This document shows, piece after piece, positions 9,381 through 17,519 of a stretch of 64,000 nucleotides of DNA. Under the pieces are notes generated by a model that worked only from the letters and a program-made list of their open reading frames with translations, was not told the origin of the DNA and ran no database searches. The position numbers and the translations under genes were made by a program. Source of the DNA: CAWIUB01 sp963839175. Its GTDB lineage: Bacteria; Actinomycetota; Actinomycetes; Mycobacteriales; Jatrophihabitantaceae. Each line of letters starts with the position of its first letter. The stretch's first letter is position 1. Location of the stretch: positions 1 to 64,000 of the forward strand of contig CAWIUB010000033.1 in NCBI GenBank assembly GCA_963839175.1, read 5' to 3'.

Positions 9381-10052
9381 GCGGGCCCGGCGGGCCAGCC
9401 GTTCGCGGTCGAGGATCACGACGCTCTTGCCCTCGAGGCGTAGCCACCCGCGTTGCGCGAAGTCGGCGAGGGCCTTGTTCACCGTCTCCCGCGAGGCGCC
9501 GACGAGCTGCGCCAACTCCTCCTGCGTCAGGTCATGCGTGACACGCAGCTGGCCGCCATCGACCGACCCGAACCGCTGGGCGAGCTGCAGCAGTTGCTTG
9601 GCGACCCGCCCCGGTACGTCCACGAAGATCAGGTCGGCGAGCATGGTGTTCGTGCGCCGCAACCGCCGGGCGATCACCCGCAGCAGCTGGACCGCGATCT
9701 GCGGACGGTCCTGAACCCACTTGTGCAAGGCCTGCTTCGGCAGGCGAGCGATTCGTGCGTCGGTGACGATGACAGCCGTCGAGGTCCGCGGCCCCGGATC
9801 GAACAGCGACAGCTCGCCGAACTGGTCGGCCGGGCCCATAACTGCGACCAGATTCTCGCGGCCGTCCGACGAGCGCCGTCCGAGTTTCACCTTGCCCGAC
9901 AGGACAATGTAGAGGCTGTCGCCCGGCTCGCCCTCGTGGAACAGCGTGGTGCCGCGTGGCGCCTCGAAGACCTCGAACTGGCTGCCCAGCGCCTCGGCGT
10001 CGTCGGGGTCGACCCCTTGGAACAGCCCGGCTTTCCGCAGGACCTCGTCCAC
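9378..10052 (-). CDS. crp: CRP/FNR family cAMP-type regulator
   Basis: This 224-residue protein has the same length as M. tuberculosis Crp (Rv3676). A GTG start at 10052 is chosen because it gives VDEVLRKAGLFQGVDPDDA and has an AGGAGGAG Shine-Dalgarno just upstream. The N-terminal cyclic-nucleotide-binding domain includes FGELSLFDPGPRTS, where the phosphate-binding R-T is kept. The C-terminal winged helix contains TQEELAQLVGASRETVNKALADF, of which ASRETVNKAL is the recognition helix. It is a global regulator that probably responds to cAMP. Its TAG stop borrows one base from the IS630 tip, and the protein appears intact. Confidence 0.93.
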   Translation of the reverse strand: MDEVLRKAGLFQGVDPDDAEALGSQFEVFEAPRGTTLFHEGEPGDSLYIVLSGKVKLGRRSSDGRENLVAVMGPADQFGELSLFDPGPRTSTAVIVTDARIARLPKQALHKWVQDRPQIAVQLLRVIARRLRRTNTMLADLIFVDVPGRVAKQLLQLAQRFGSVDGGQLRVTHDLTQEELAQLVGASRETVNKALADFAQRGWLRLEGKSVVILDRERLARRAR

Positions 10053-10133
10053 GTCAGCTCCTCCTCGCCCAACCCGATGTGCGAGCTTGGTCACAGTCGA
10101 GCGGGATTCTACGGCTAACGGTGGAGCGCGCCG

Positions 10134-10385
10134 CTACCCGGACGAGCGGCGCCGCGCCGACGAACGGAGCAGTCGCCGTGGATGCAGCCGCTGGCGGAAG
10201 CGGCGCAGCGCCGAGTCGGTGCCCTCCCGGACGAACGTGGCTAGCTCGTCGGGGTTCGCGTCGTCGAGGAACTGCTCGAGCTCGCGTTCGGGTGCCTGGC
10301 GGTTGAGCGGTTCCTCGACCCGCCCCATCAGCAGCATGAAGCCGAGCAGCAGCGCCGGGAACAACAACACCAGAAGTCCAGCCAT
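10134..10385 (-). CDS. Small membrane protein (Rv3675-like position)
   Basis: This 83-residue protein has one strongly hydrophobic segment, AGLLVLLFPALLLGFMLLMG (residues 2-21). An acidic/helical stretch follows with ELEQFLDDANPDELATFV, and the tail is very basic (RQRLHPRRLLRSSARRR). It sits between crp and nth, the position of Rv3675 in M. tuberculosis, which is also a predicted membrane protein. Its function is unknown; the topology suggests an N-terminal anchor with a cytosolic basic tail. Confidence 0.7.
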   Translation of the reverse strand: MAGLLVLLFPALLLGFMLLMGRVEEPLNRQAPERELEQFLDDANPDELATFVREGTDSALRRFRQRLHPRRLLRSSARRRSSG

Positions 10386-10446
10386 GGTGCGTCCATTCTG
10401 CCGCGCGATCCGAAGACGTGTCAGCGGCGCTCGTAGGCTGGCCACC

Positions 10447-11172
10447 GTGCCCGCCGCCGCTGCGACCGAATCCCCGCTCGCGCTGACCCGGCGGGCCCGT
10501 CGGATCGACCGGGAACTGGCCGCCCTCTATCCGGACGCCCACATCGAGCTGAACTTCACTACTCCGCTCGAACTGGCGGTAGCCACGATCTTGTCCGCAC
10601 AGTGCACCGACAAGCGCGTCAACGAGGTGACGCAGGTCCTGTTCCGGCGCTACCGCAGCGCGGCCGACTACGCCGCAGCCGATCGATCCGAGCTCGAAGA
10701 GCTGATCCGGACGACTGGTTTCTTCCGCAACAAGACCAGCTCGCTGATCAAGCTCGGCCAGATGCTGGTCGAGCGCTTCGACGGCGAGGTTCCCAATCGG
10801 CTCGAGGACCTGGTCACCCTGCCGGGCTTCGGGCGCAAGACGGCCAACGTGGTGCTGGGCAACGCCTTCGGCGTCCCCGGCATCACCGTCGACACGCATC
10901 TAGGCCGGCTCGCCCGCCGCTGGCGGTGGACGAGCGAGACCGACCCGGTCAAGGTCGAGTTCGCGGTCGCCGCGCTGATCCCGAAGAAGGACTGGACGAT
11001 GATGTCCCACCGAGCGATCTGGCACGGCCGCCGGGTGTGCCACGCGCGCAAGCCGGCATGCGGCGCCTGCGCCATCGCCCGGCTCTGCCCATCGTTCGGG
11101 GACGGGCCCACAGACCCGAGCGAGGCGGCGAAGCTGGTCAAGACGCCGCAGCAGGTCGCGGAGAGCATGTGA
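10447..11172 (+). CDS. nth: Endonuclease III
   Basis: This 241-residue base-excision DNA glycosylase/AP lyase acts on oxidised pyrimidines. The helix-hairpin-helix is LPGFGRKTANVVLGNAFG with the catalytic Lys in GRKTAN, followed by the catalytic Asp in TVDTHLGR. A 4Fe-4S loop is present with spacing C-x6-C-x2-C-x5-C (VCHARKPACGACAIARLC). A GTG start at 10447 is used. The gene overlaps the following NUDIX gene by GTGA, so they are probably coupled. The synteny with crp is as in mycobacteria. Confidence 0.95.
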   Translation: MPAAAATESPLALTRRARRIDRELAALYPDAHIELNFTTPLELAVATILSAQCTDKRVNEVTQVLFRRYRSAADYAAADRSELEELIRTTGFFRNKTSSLIKLGQMLVERFDGEVPNRLEDLVTLPGFGRKTANVVLGNAFGVPGITVDTHLGRLARRWRWTSETDPVKVEFAVAALIPKKDWTMMSHRAIWHGRRVCHARKPACGACAIARLCPSFGDGPTDPSEAAKLVKTPQQVAESM

Positions 11173-11855
11173 GCGGGCAGGTCGTAGTGCCCCGGCCGGA
11201 GTGGCTGGATCCGCTGATCGCCGCCGTTCGCGAGGTGCGCGTCGAGCAGCTGTCCCGGCAGCTGCCGCCCCCGGACGACGGTGCCCGCGAATCCGCGGTG
11301 CTGATGGCGCTGCGCGACGATGGCGCTGGCCCGGCGGTTCTGCTTATCGAGCGTGCGCCGACCATGCGTACGCACGCCGGCCAGGTGGCCTTTCCCGGCG
11401 GCGGCGTCGATCCCAGCGACGCTGATGCGGCGGCCACCGCGCTGCGCGAGGCCACCGAAGAGGTCGGCCTGGACCCGACGTCCGTCGAAATCGTGGCCAC
11501 GCTGCCCCAGTTGTTCCTGCCGCCGTCGCGATTCGTGGTCACGCCCGTGCTCGGCTGGTGGGCGCGTCCCCACCTGGTGGGTGTGGTCGACGCGAACGAG
11601 GTGGCGAGTGTGGCCGTCGTGCCCATCGGCGAGCTGGCCGAGCCGGCCAACCGGTTCCAGGTCCGCCATCCGTCCGGCTTCGTGGGGCCGGGCTTCCAGG
11701 CTGGCGGGCTGTTCGTCTGGGGTTTCACCGCCCTGCTGCTGGACGGCCTGCTGCGGCTCGGTGGCTGGGAGCGAGAATGGGACGCCGGGCGCACCCGCCC
11801 GCTCCCACCGGCGCTGGGCGGCGGCACAGCTGCGCTAGGTACCTTCGCCCCATGA
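11169..11855 (+). CDS. NUDIX hydrolase, CoA pyrophosphatase-like
   Basis: This 228-residue protein has a GTG start inside the nth stop. The segment RAPTMRTHAGQVAFPGGGVDP precedes a NUDIX helix ALREATEEVGLDP; the HAGQVAFPGG arrangement is typical of CoA pyrophosphatases (NudL/Nudt7 type), which hydrolyse CoA to phosphopantetheine and 3',5'-ADP. The same position in M. tuberculosis holds the NUDIX gene Rv3672c. The stop overlaps the ATG of the downstream lipoprotein gene (ATGA). Confidence 0.87.
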   Translation: MSGQVVVPRPEWLDPLIAAVREVRVEQLSRQLPPPDDGARESAVLMALRDDGAGPAVLLIERAPTMRTHAGQVAFPGGGVDPSDADAAATALREATEEVGLDPTSVEIVATLPQLFLPPSRFVVTPVLGWWARPHLVGVVDANEVASVAVVPIGELAEPANRFQVRHPSGFVGPGFQAGGLFVWGFTALLLDGLLRLGGWEREWDAGRTRPLPPALGGGTAALGTFAP

Positions 11856-12256
11856 TGCGTGGCGCGGTCGCGCTCGCGACGATCGCCGTCGTCGCGGTCG
11901 GCTGCTCCAACACCCAGTCGGCGATCAACCGCAACCCGCAGGTGGGCGCGACGACCGCCACGGTCGTCAACGGCGTCCAGCGGGTCACCGTCACGGTCGA
12001 CGACAGGTACCGGTTCGAGCCGTCCCGGATCACTGTGCACCCCGGAACGGTGACGATCACCTTGGTACACAAGGGCCATGGCGCGCCGCATGACTTCCAG
12101 GTGGTCGGCTTTCCTGCCGACTCCGTGCCGCTGACTGCGCACGGCGAGACAAAGTCCGCCACGTTCGTGGCGCCCTCGCCGGGCAGCTATCGGTTCGTCT
12201 GCACGATCCACGAGAAGCAGGGGCAGACGGGCACGCTCGTCGTCCTGCCGAGCTGA
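11852..12256 (+). CDS. Cupredoxin-like lipoprotein
   Basis: This 134-residue exported protein has a signal peptide ending in VAVGC (lipobox Cys about residue 18). The remainder is a single cupredoxin domain. Likely copper ligands are His in GAPHDFQ, then Cys and His in VCTIHEKQGQTG. Where many plastocyanin-like proteins have an axial Met, this one has Gln in the QGQTG segment, resembling Gln-ligated cupredoxins. It occupies the place of the thioredoxin-like gene Rv3673c of mycobacteria and is coupled on both sides, so a role in periplasmic redox or copper handling is plausible but unproven. Confidence 0.8.
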   Translation: MMRGAVALATIAVVAVGCSNTQSAINRNPQVGATTATVVNGVQRVTVTVDDRYRFEPSRITVHPGTVTITLVHKGHGAPHDFQVVGFPADSVPLTAHGETKSATFVAPSPGSYRFVCTIHEKQGQTGTLVVLPS

Positions 12257-12258
12257 TC

Positions 12259-13440
12259 GTGAACCTCGTCGACCTGATCATCCTGCTGGCCGTGATCGGC
12301 TATGCCCTGGGCGGCTACCGCAACGGGGCGGTCGTCGGGGCGTTCTCCCTGGTGGGGTTCTTCGGCGGGGCGGTCGTGGGCGCACAGCTGGCCCGCCCGC
12401 TCGGCTCGCGGCTGGCCGGCGGCCAGGCGCAGGTGCCGATCGCGATCGTCTGCGTGCTCGTGATCGCCATCATCGGGCAGGTGGCTGGCGTCTGGGTCGG
12501 TGCGCGGCTGCGGCGATACATCACCTGGCGGCACCTTCGCGTGCTCGACTCGGTAGTCGGAGCGGCGCTAGGCGCGGTATCGGTGCTGCTGGTGGCCTGG
12601 ATGGTGGCGCTGCCGCTGGCGTCCTCGCCGTACCCGGGCGTGGTCTCCGCAGTGCACGAGTCCAAGATCGTCCGCGGCGTCGACGATGCCATGCCCAACT
12701 CGGTGCGCAACGTGTACTCCTCGTTGCGCCGGTTCATCGACCGAAGTGGATTCCCTCCGCTGTTCGGCGATCTGTCCTCCCCGCACATTGTCGACGTCCT
12801 GCCTCCGGATACCGCGCTGCTGCACAGTCCCGCGGTGTCGGCCGCGCAGCCATCGGTGCTGAAGATCCTCTCGCAGGCGCAGTCCTGCGACCGGGGCATC
12901 GAGGGCAGCGGATTCGTCTACGCGCCGCAACGGGTCCTGACGAATGCACACGTGGTGGCCGGCTCCGACTCGGTTCAGGTGCAGCAGGGCGACCAGTCGC
13001 TGCGGGCGAAGGTGGTGCTGTTCGATCCGTCCCGGGACGTCGCGGTGCTCGATGTACCGGGGCTGGCCGCGCGGCCCCTCTCGTTCACCCGCGCGACCGC
13101 GCAGACGAACGACAACGCGATCGTGGTGGGCTATCCGGAGAACGGCGGCTTCGACGTGCGGGCCGCGCGGGTGCGCGGCCGGGAGTCGGTCATCGGCCAT
13201 GACATCTACGGCAACGGGTCGGTCGAGAGGGAGATCTACGCGATCCGGTCGCTAGTGCGCAGTGGGAACTCGGGGGGCCCGCTGTTGGCGACCGACGGGA
13301 CGGTGCTGGGCATGGTGTTCGCGACGGCGCTCGACTCGTCGGACACCGGTTTCGTGCTCACCGACAGCGAGATCGCGTCGGACGCCACCGCCGGACGACT
13401 CGCCGCCGCGCCGGTGCAGACCGGCAGCTGCACGCCGTGA
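12259..13440 (+). CDS. marP: MarP-like membrane serine protease (CvpA + trypsin-like)
   Basis: This 393-residue protein has a GTG start two bases after the lipoprotein stop. The N-terminal CvpA/colicin-V-production-like part has four membrane segments (about residues 5-135). The extracytoplasmic chymotrypsin-like domain carries the triad: His in TNAHVVAG, Asp in RDVAVLDV and Ser in SGNSGGPLLA. Domain order and neighbourhood match MarP (Rv3671c), which protects M. tuberculosis against acid and oxidative stress. Two Cys (near residue 211 and in TGSCTP near the end) may form the disulfide seen in such proteases. Confidence 0.9.
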   Translation: MNLVDLIILLAVIGYALGGYRNGAVVGAFSLVGFFGGAVVGAQLARPLGSRLAGGQAQVPIAIVCVLVIAIIGQVAGVWVGARLRRYITWRHLRVLDSVVGAALGAVSVLLVAWMVALPLASSPYPGVVSAVHESKIVRGVDDAMPNSVRNVYSSLRRFIDRSGFPPLFGDLSSPHIVDVLPPDTALLHSPAVSAAQPSVLKILSQAQSCDRGIEGSGFVYAPQRVLTNAHVVAGSDSVQVQQGDQSLRAKVVLFDPSRDVAVLDVPGLAARPLSFTRATAQTNDNAIVVGYPENGGFDVRAARVRGRESVIGHDIYGNGSVEREIYAIRSLVRSGNSGGPLLATDGTVLGMVFATALDSSDTGFVLTDSEIASDATAGRLAAAPVQTGSCTP

Positions 13441-13444
13441 CGCG

Positions 13445-14371
13445 TCAGCCGAGCTTGGCCCACTGGGTCAGTTCGCCGCTAACCAGCTCCGGTGCCTCGT
13501 TCTGCGGGAAGTGCCCGACCCGGTCGAGCAGCCGCCACTCGTACTCGCCTGTCACGTACCGGCCGGAACCCTGCGCGGTGCGCGGCAGCACGCAGCTGTC
13601 GAGATCGCCGTGCAGGTGCAGCACCGGGGCCTCGATGGGGCGACGCATCGCCTTGGCGTAACGGCGTCCGTCAGGGCGCGGGATCGAGCGGACCAGCCAG
13701 CGGAAATGTTCCAGCGCCAGGTGCGCAACCGGATGGATGCGCAGCGCCTGCGCGTAGCGCTCCACGTCGGCGAGGTAGCCCGACGTACCCCGCCAGCGAG
13801 GGCCCGTCCATCTGCCGAACAAAGCCCGGACGTACTGCGTGTCCCGGGTCAGCCGGGCCTCGGGGCGGCGGGGCAGCTGGAATCCGCCCAGCGCGTAGGA
13901 CGACGCACGTCCTTGGCCGCGCGGATCGGCGACAATCGCATGCCGCAGCCGCAGCGGATGCGCCGCCCCCAGCACGACGATTCGGCGGACCACCTCAGGA
14001 TGCGTGGCGGCCACCGTCCAGGCGAGCAGGCCGCCCAGGTCGTTGCCGACGACGACGGCGTCGCGTTCGCCGAGCGCGGTGACAAGCCGAGCGACGTCGG
14101 CCGCCAGGTTCGGTACGTCGTAGCCGCGCGGCGGCTTGTCGCTCGCGCCGTAGCCGCGCAGATCGACCGCCACGGCGCGGAATCCGGCGTCGGCCAGGTC
14201 GAGCAGCTGTTGGCGCCACGTCCACCAGAACTGCGGAAAGCCGTGCAGCATGAGCACCATCGGCCCGCTGCCGATCTCGGCCACGTGCAGGACGATGCCG
14301 TTGGCGCCGATCATCCGATGCGTCCAGGGCCCGTCGACGAGAACGATCGAATCGTCCGGCGTTTCGGTCAT
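13445..14371 (-). CDS. Alpha/beta hydrolase, epoxide hydrolase-like
   Basis: This 308-residue alpha/beta hydrolase has an oxyanion-hole segment LMLHGFPQFWWTW. The nucleophile elbow is VVGNDLGG with Asp instead of Ser, as in epoxide hydrolases and haloalkane dehalogenases. Candidate acid and base residues lie in HGDLDSCV and VGHFPQNEAP. The HGFP-Q motif and the position after marP match EphE (Rv3670). It is co-transcribed with and overlaps the upstream membrane-protein gene by ATGA, and it converges on marP. Confidence 0.87.
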   Translation of the reverse strand: MTETPDDSIVLVDGPWTHRMIGANGIVLHVAEIGSGPMVLMLHGFPQFWWTWRQQLLDLADAGFRAVAVDLRGYGASDKPPRGYDVPNLAADVARLVTALGERDAVVVGNDLGGLLAWTVAATHPEVVRRIVVLGAAHPLRLRHAIVADPRGQGRASSYALGGFQLPRRPEARLTRDTQYVRALFGRWTGPRWRGTSGYLADVERYAQALRIHPVAHLALEHFRWLVRSIPRPDGRRYAKAMRRPIEAPVLHLHGDLDSCVLPRTAQGSGRYVTGEYEWRLLDRVGHFPQNEAPELVSGELTQWAKLG

Positions 14372-14772
14372 CCGGCGGCCCGTTGAGTGGGCCGCTTCAG
14401 CAGCGCCATGGTCTGCTTGCCCTCTTCGATGGTGCGCTCCGGGGCCCTGACTCGTTTGACGTGCCGGATGCCGAGCAGCACGAGAACGCTGGCGATCAAG
14501 ACCAGCAGTCCGAACACCATCAGATACGCCGCCCAGCGCCAGATGCCCAGCGCGACGAGCCCTTCCGCCAGCGCGATCAGTCCGAACGTCAAGGAGAACA
14601 CGAGCAGCACCGCTGCACCGGCGAACAGTCCCGCACCTGCGCCGCCGTTCTTCACCGTCGAGCGCACCTCGAGCTTGGCGAGCTCGATCTCGCCGTGCAG
14701 CATCGCGGAGAAGTGGCCGGATGCCTCCTGGACGAGCTGGCCGATCGTCTGCTGATCCGACACGCTTGTCAT
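14368..14772 (-). CDS. Phage holin family protein (Act_holin/DUF1469-like, Rv3669 position)
   Basis: This 134-residue protein has an N-terminal amphipathic region (QTIGQLVQEASGHFSAML), the segment EIELAKLEVR, and two membrane segments (about 48-75 and 80-105). A basic tail RHVKRVRAPERTIEEGKQTMALLK follows. These features define the actinobacterial holin-superfamily III/DUF1469 proteins, which are membrane proteins of unknown function rather than proven holins. ATG 14772 is used; its TGA overlaps the hydrolase start. Confidence 0.8.
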   Translation of the reverse strand: MTSVSDQQTIGQLVQEASGHFSAMLHGEIELAKLEVRSTVKNGGAGAGLFAGAAVLLVFSLTFGLIALAEGLVALGIWRWAAYLMVFGLLVLIASVLVLLGIRHVKRVRAPERTIEEGKQTMALLKRPTQRAAG

Positions 14773-14908
14773 GGCGACATCATGGCAGGAGCTCATCCGA
14801 TGGTGCGCGCGGCAACGCCGCATACCCTTCTGAAGTTGTGGCCTACCCTCGTCCGCCCTTCGCCGCTGCGCGGCGAGTCCGCGCTCCGGCGCGGATGGGG
14901 CGGACCTA

Positions 14909-15652
14909 GTGGCCGACGCACTCGCTCCGCTACTTGATCTACCCGGCGTGGCCGACGCGGTCGTGTCCACCCGCCGGGCTGTTGACGGGCTGCTGACCGA
15001 CCGGGTGCTCCGCCGCCGTTCCGCTGACGTGTCGGCCGAGTCGGCGCTGCGCGGGGCCTGGGCATCGGCCTGGCTCGCGGGCGCCGAGCTGGAACTTGCC
15101 GATGTGCGCGCGGGTAGGGCGGCGCACGACGCGGTGCTGCAGGGGGCGCTGCGTGCCCAGTCGGCGGTCGGCATCCTCGCGGATGCCTGGGCACGGGCCC
15201 CGCGGCAGGCGCTCGCCCGGTTGCACACCCTCGCCGCCGCGGACCTGGTCGCCGACCCGTCCCAGCTCGGTCGGCCTCGGCAGGCACCCGGCGTGGTCGA
15301 CCGGCTGGACGCCCTGGCCGACGTACTCGTGACCACCGCCGCGCCGGCCGTTGTCGTCGCCGCCGTCGTGCACGGCGAGCTGCTCTCGCTGGACGCGTTC
15401 GCGCCGGCGTCGGGGGTCGTGGCTCGCGTCGCGGTCCGGTTGACGCTGATCGACCGCGGGCTGGACCCGAAGTCGCTCGTTGTGGTCGAGGCGGGCCATC
15501 GGGAGCTCCGCGCGGACTATGACGCCGCGCTGGCCGCCTATCGCATCGGGACGCCGGACGGCGTCGCGGTGTGGCTGCGGCATTGCGCTGAGGCGATCGT
15601 GGCCGGCGCTCGCGAGGCCCGGGCGATCTGTGCGGCGATGGCGCGCGGCTGA
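14909..15652 (+). CDS. Conserved actinobacterial protein, helical, function unknown
   Basis: This 247-residue, Ala/Leu-rich protein has a GTG start. Landmarks are ESALRGAWASAW near residue 45, VADPSQLGRPR near 112, and VVAAVVHGELLSLDAF near 150. A second helical half ends with AVWLRHCAEAIVAG. The arrangement of helices with an H-G-E segment and a W-x-R-H-C segment resembles Fic-like or 'oxidoreductase'-annotated actinobacterial proteins found beside ssd/tad loci, but I do not see a clear HPFxxGNG Fic motif. The gene converges on the HAD gene across a region with a 15-bp inverted repeat. Confidence 0.65.
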   Translation: MADALAPLLDLPGVADAVVSTRRAVDGLLTDRVLRRRSADVSAESALRGAWASAWLAGAELELADVRAGRAAHDAVLQGALRAQSAVGILADAWARAPRQALARLHTLAAADLVADPSQLGRPRQAPGVVDRLDALADVLVTTAAPAVVVAAVVHGELLSLDAFAPASGVVARVAVRLTLIDRGLDPKSLVVVEAGHRELRADYDAALAAYRIGTPDGVAVWLRHCAEAIVAGAREARAICAAMARG

Positions 15653-15681
15653 TCGGGTGCCAGCTGCGCTCCGTTGCCCCA

Positions 15682-15802
15682 CACGGTCAACCGGGTTACC
15701 AGGCGTGTCGCTTTTCGCATGTCAGGCGCGGGCCGATCGTTGGTCCGCGTCGACTCACCTGTTGCGTGGTGGGACCGCCGCGTGGGTACCCGGTTGACCG
15801 TG
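15682..15802. repeat. 15-bp perfect inverted repeat in convergent intergenic region
   Basis: CACGGTCAACCGGGT at 15682-15696 is exactly complementary to ACCCGGTTGACCGTG at 15788-15802, separated by 91 bases. It lies between two convergent genes. The spacing is too large for a standard intrinsic terminator and no transposase is enclosed. It could be a long stem in a bidirectional terminator region, or the ends of a small non-autonomous element. Confidence 0.6.
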
Positions 15803-15909
15803 CCGGTCGGGGATCGCTGGGGGCTAGACCGCCATCGACGAACCTCGTCCGTATCTCCATTTCACGCTAGTGACCGCGCCCACACAAGTGCTGCATGGGT
15901 TGTAATTCG

Positions 15910-16713
15910 TCAGACGCCGCGTCGGCGGGCGGCATACCAGGCGAGACCGGCCGCGGCCACCCCGGCTCCCGCGAGGCTCAGCGTGGCGGCGGTGTGTGGT
16001 GTGCGCAGGCCCGCCAGCCGTTCGCGCAGTGGCACCGCGTTGCTGAACTCGAGCACCGGCCAGCCGTTCTCGGCCGCGGCCTTGCGCAGGCCCCGGTCGG
16101 GATTGACCACGAACGGGTGGCCGACCGTCTCGAGCATGGGCAGGTCGGTGACCGAGTCCGAATACGCATAGCAGTCGGCGAGGTCGTAGCCGTTGCGTTC
16201 GGCGAGCTCGCGCACGGCCTCCGCCTTACCCGGTCCGTAGATGTAGCGGGCGATCTCGCCGGTGTACTTACCGTCCGCGACAATCATCTCGGTGGCGATG
16301 ATGCGGTCGGCGCCCACCATGTCCGCGATCGGGGCGACCACTTCCGCCCCGGAGGCCGAAACGACCACCACCTCGTGGCCCTCAGCCTTGTGCTGTGCGA
16401 TCAGTTCGACCGCCTCGTCGTAGACGATCGGATCGATGATGTCGTGCAGAGTCTCGGCGACGATCTCCCGCACTTGTGCGACGTCCCATCCGGTGCACAT
16501 CTCGGTGAGGTAGTTGCGCATGCGCTCCATCTGATCGTCGTCCGCGCCGGCGAGGGCGAAGACGAACTGTGCGTATGCGCTGCGCAGGACGCTTCGCCGG
16601 TTGAGCAGTCCGCTTTGATAGAACGGCTTACCGAACGCGAGCGTGCTCGACTTGGCGATGATCGTCTTGTCCAGGTCGAAGAATGCGGCGATCTGCGACA
16701 CGGCGTCGAGCAT
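15910..16713 (-). CDS. HAD-IB family hydrolase, SerB-like (Rv3661-like)
   Basis: This 267-residue HAD-superfamily hydrolase has nucleophile motif FFDLDKTIIAKSS near the N-terminus, a helix VVVVSASGAEVVAP (motif II Ser), K in GKAEAVRELAE and YSDSVTDLPMLETVG (motif IV). A C-terminal membrane-like segment ends in AGLAWYAARRRGV. The HAD-IB subclass covers phosphoserine phosphatase-like enzymes; the substrate is unknown. ATG 16713 is preferred over ATG 16755 because the longer start would place a conserved direct-repeat regulatory motif (16750-16779) across its own start codon. It is divergent from the Tad operon. Confidence 0.86.
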   Translation of the reverse strand: MLDAVSQIAAFFDLDKTIIAKSSTLAFGKPFYQSGLLNRRSVLRSAYAQFVFALAGADDDQMERMRNYLTEMCTGWDVAQVREIVAETLHDIIDPIVYDEAVELIAQHKAEGHEVVVVSASGAEVVAPIADMVGADRIIATEMIVADGKYTGEIARYIYGPGKAEAVRELAERNGYDLADCYAYSDSVTDLPMLETVGHPFVVNPDRGLRKAAAENGWPVLEFSNAVPLRERLAGLRTPHTAATLSLAGAGVAAAGLAWYAARRRGV

Positions 16714-16749
16714 ACGGATAGGTGCTCGGCGCAGGTTGTCAATTCCGCC

Positions 16750-16779
16750 GTCCACAGGCGGCGGGTCTGTCCACAGATC
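16750..16779. promoter_or_regulatory. Paired GTCCACAG direct-repeat motif before the Tad operon
   Basis: GTCCACAGGC, nine spacer bases, then GTCCACAGATC lie 26 bp before the ssd start. The same two half-sites with the same 9-base spacer recur at 20591-20620 upstream of flp. The half-sites repeat every 19 bp and partly resemble the actinobacterial DnaA box TTGTCCACA. This is most simply a shared regulator or activator site for the pilus genes (inference). Confidence 0.6.
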
Positions 16780-16805
16780 GCTGTCTGCCGCGTCGCTGAT
16801 CGGCA

Positions 16806-17519
16806 GTGTCGGCTTGGCTGAGCGATGTGGACGCGTATCCCGGGCCGGTCATTGGAGTGGTCGGCGGCAGCGGCGGAGCCGGGGCGAGCACGTTCGTGGC
16901 CGTGCTCGCCGCCAGCGCTGCGGGCGTGCGCGACAGCGTGCTGGTTGATCTCGATGCAACCTCGGGCGGGATCGACGTTCTCCTCGGCGCCGAAGACGTC
17001 GCCGGTCCGCGGTGGTCGGGCCTGCGGCTGGGCGGCGGCGAGCTGGATCCGCGCGTGCTCGCCGAAGCGTTGCCGCGCTGGTCCTCGGTTGCGTTCCTCG
17101 CGGCCGACACGCTTCCCCCACCCTCTGTGGTGGCGCAGCTTGTCGGCGTGGCGCGGCTGGTGGGCCCGGTGGTGGTCGACCTCGGCCGGTCGCCCACCGC
17201 GGCGCGGCAGGCGGCGGTCGAGTCCTGCAACCTCATCGTCCTGCTGGCCCGCGCAGACGTCGCTGCGATCACCGCGGCGCGAACGGTGGTCGCTTCTCTC
17301 GGCGGCGCCCCGGTCGGCGCCGTCGTGCGGTCGAGCCGCGGGATCGGCCGGCCCGAGCGGATTGCCGCATTGCTCGGGGTGCCGTTGATCGGCACGCTGC
17401 CGCCGGTCGGCAGGGTGATTGACGAGCCATTGGACAGCGACTCGCTGCCACGCGCGAGCGTGCGGGTGGCGCGCGGGGTGCTGGACGCAGCGCTGGCGCC
17501 CAGCGTGCGTGTCGCATGA
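16806..17519 (+). CDS. ssd: Septum-site/CpaE-like ATPase of the Tad locus
   Basis: This 237-residue MinD/ParA-superfamily protein has deviant Walker A VVGGSGGAGASTFVA, switch segment VLVDLDATSGGIDVLLG and GPVVVDLGRSP. It corresponds to the TadZ/CpaE-type localisation ATPase, called Ssd in M. tuberculosis (Rv3660c). It is shorter than that homologue because the N-terminal receiver-like domain is missing. The signature Lys of MinD is replaced by Ala-Ser (GAGAST), so ATP hydrolysis may be weak. It overlaps tadA by ATGA. Confidence 0.85.
   Translation: MSAWLSDVDAYPGPVIGVVGGSGGAGASTFVAVLAASAAGVRDSVLVDLDATSGGIDVLLGAEDVAGPRWSGLRLGGGELDPRVLAEALPRWSSVAFLAADTLPPPSVVAQLVGVARLVGPVVVDLGRSPTAARQAAVESCNLIVLLARADVAAITAARTVVASLGGAPVGAVVRSSRGIGRPERIAALLGVPLIGTLPPVGRVIDEPLDSDSLPRASVRVARGVLDAALAPSVRVA

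Noticed and set aside
16714..16755. Longer start of the HAD gene at 16755
   Set aside because: It would overlap the conserved regulatory motif, and the added residues do not resemble the family start.
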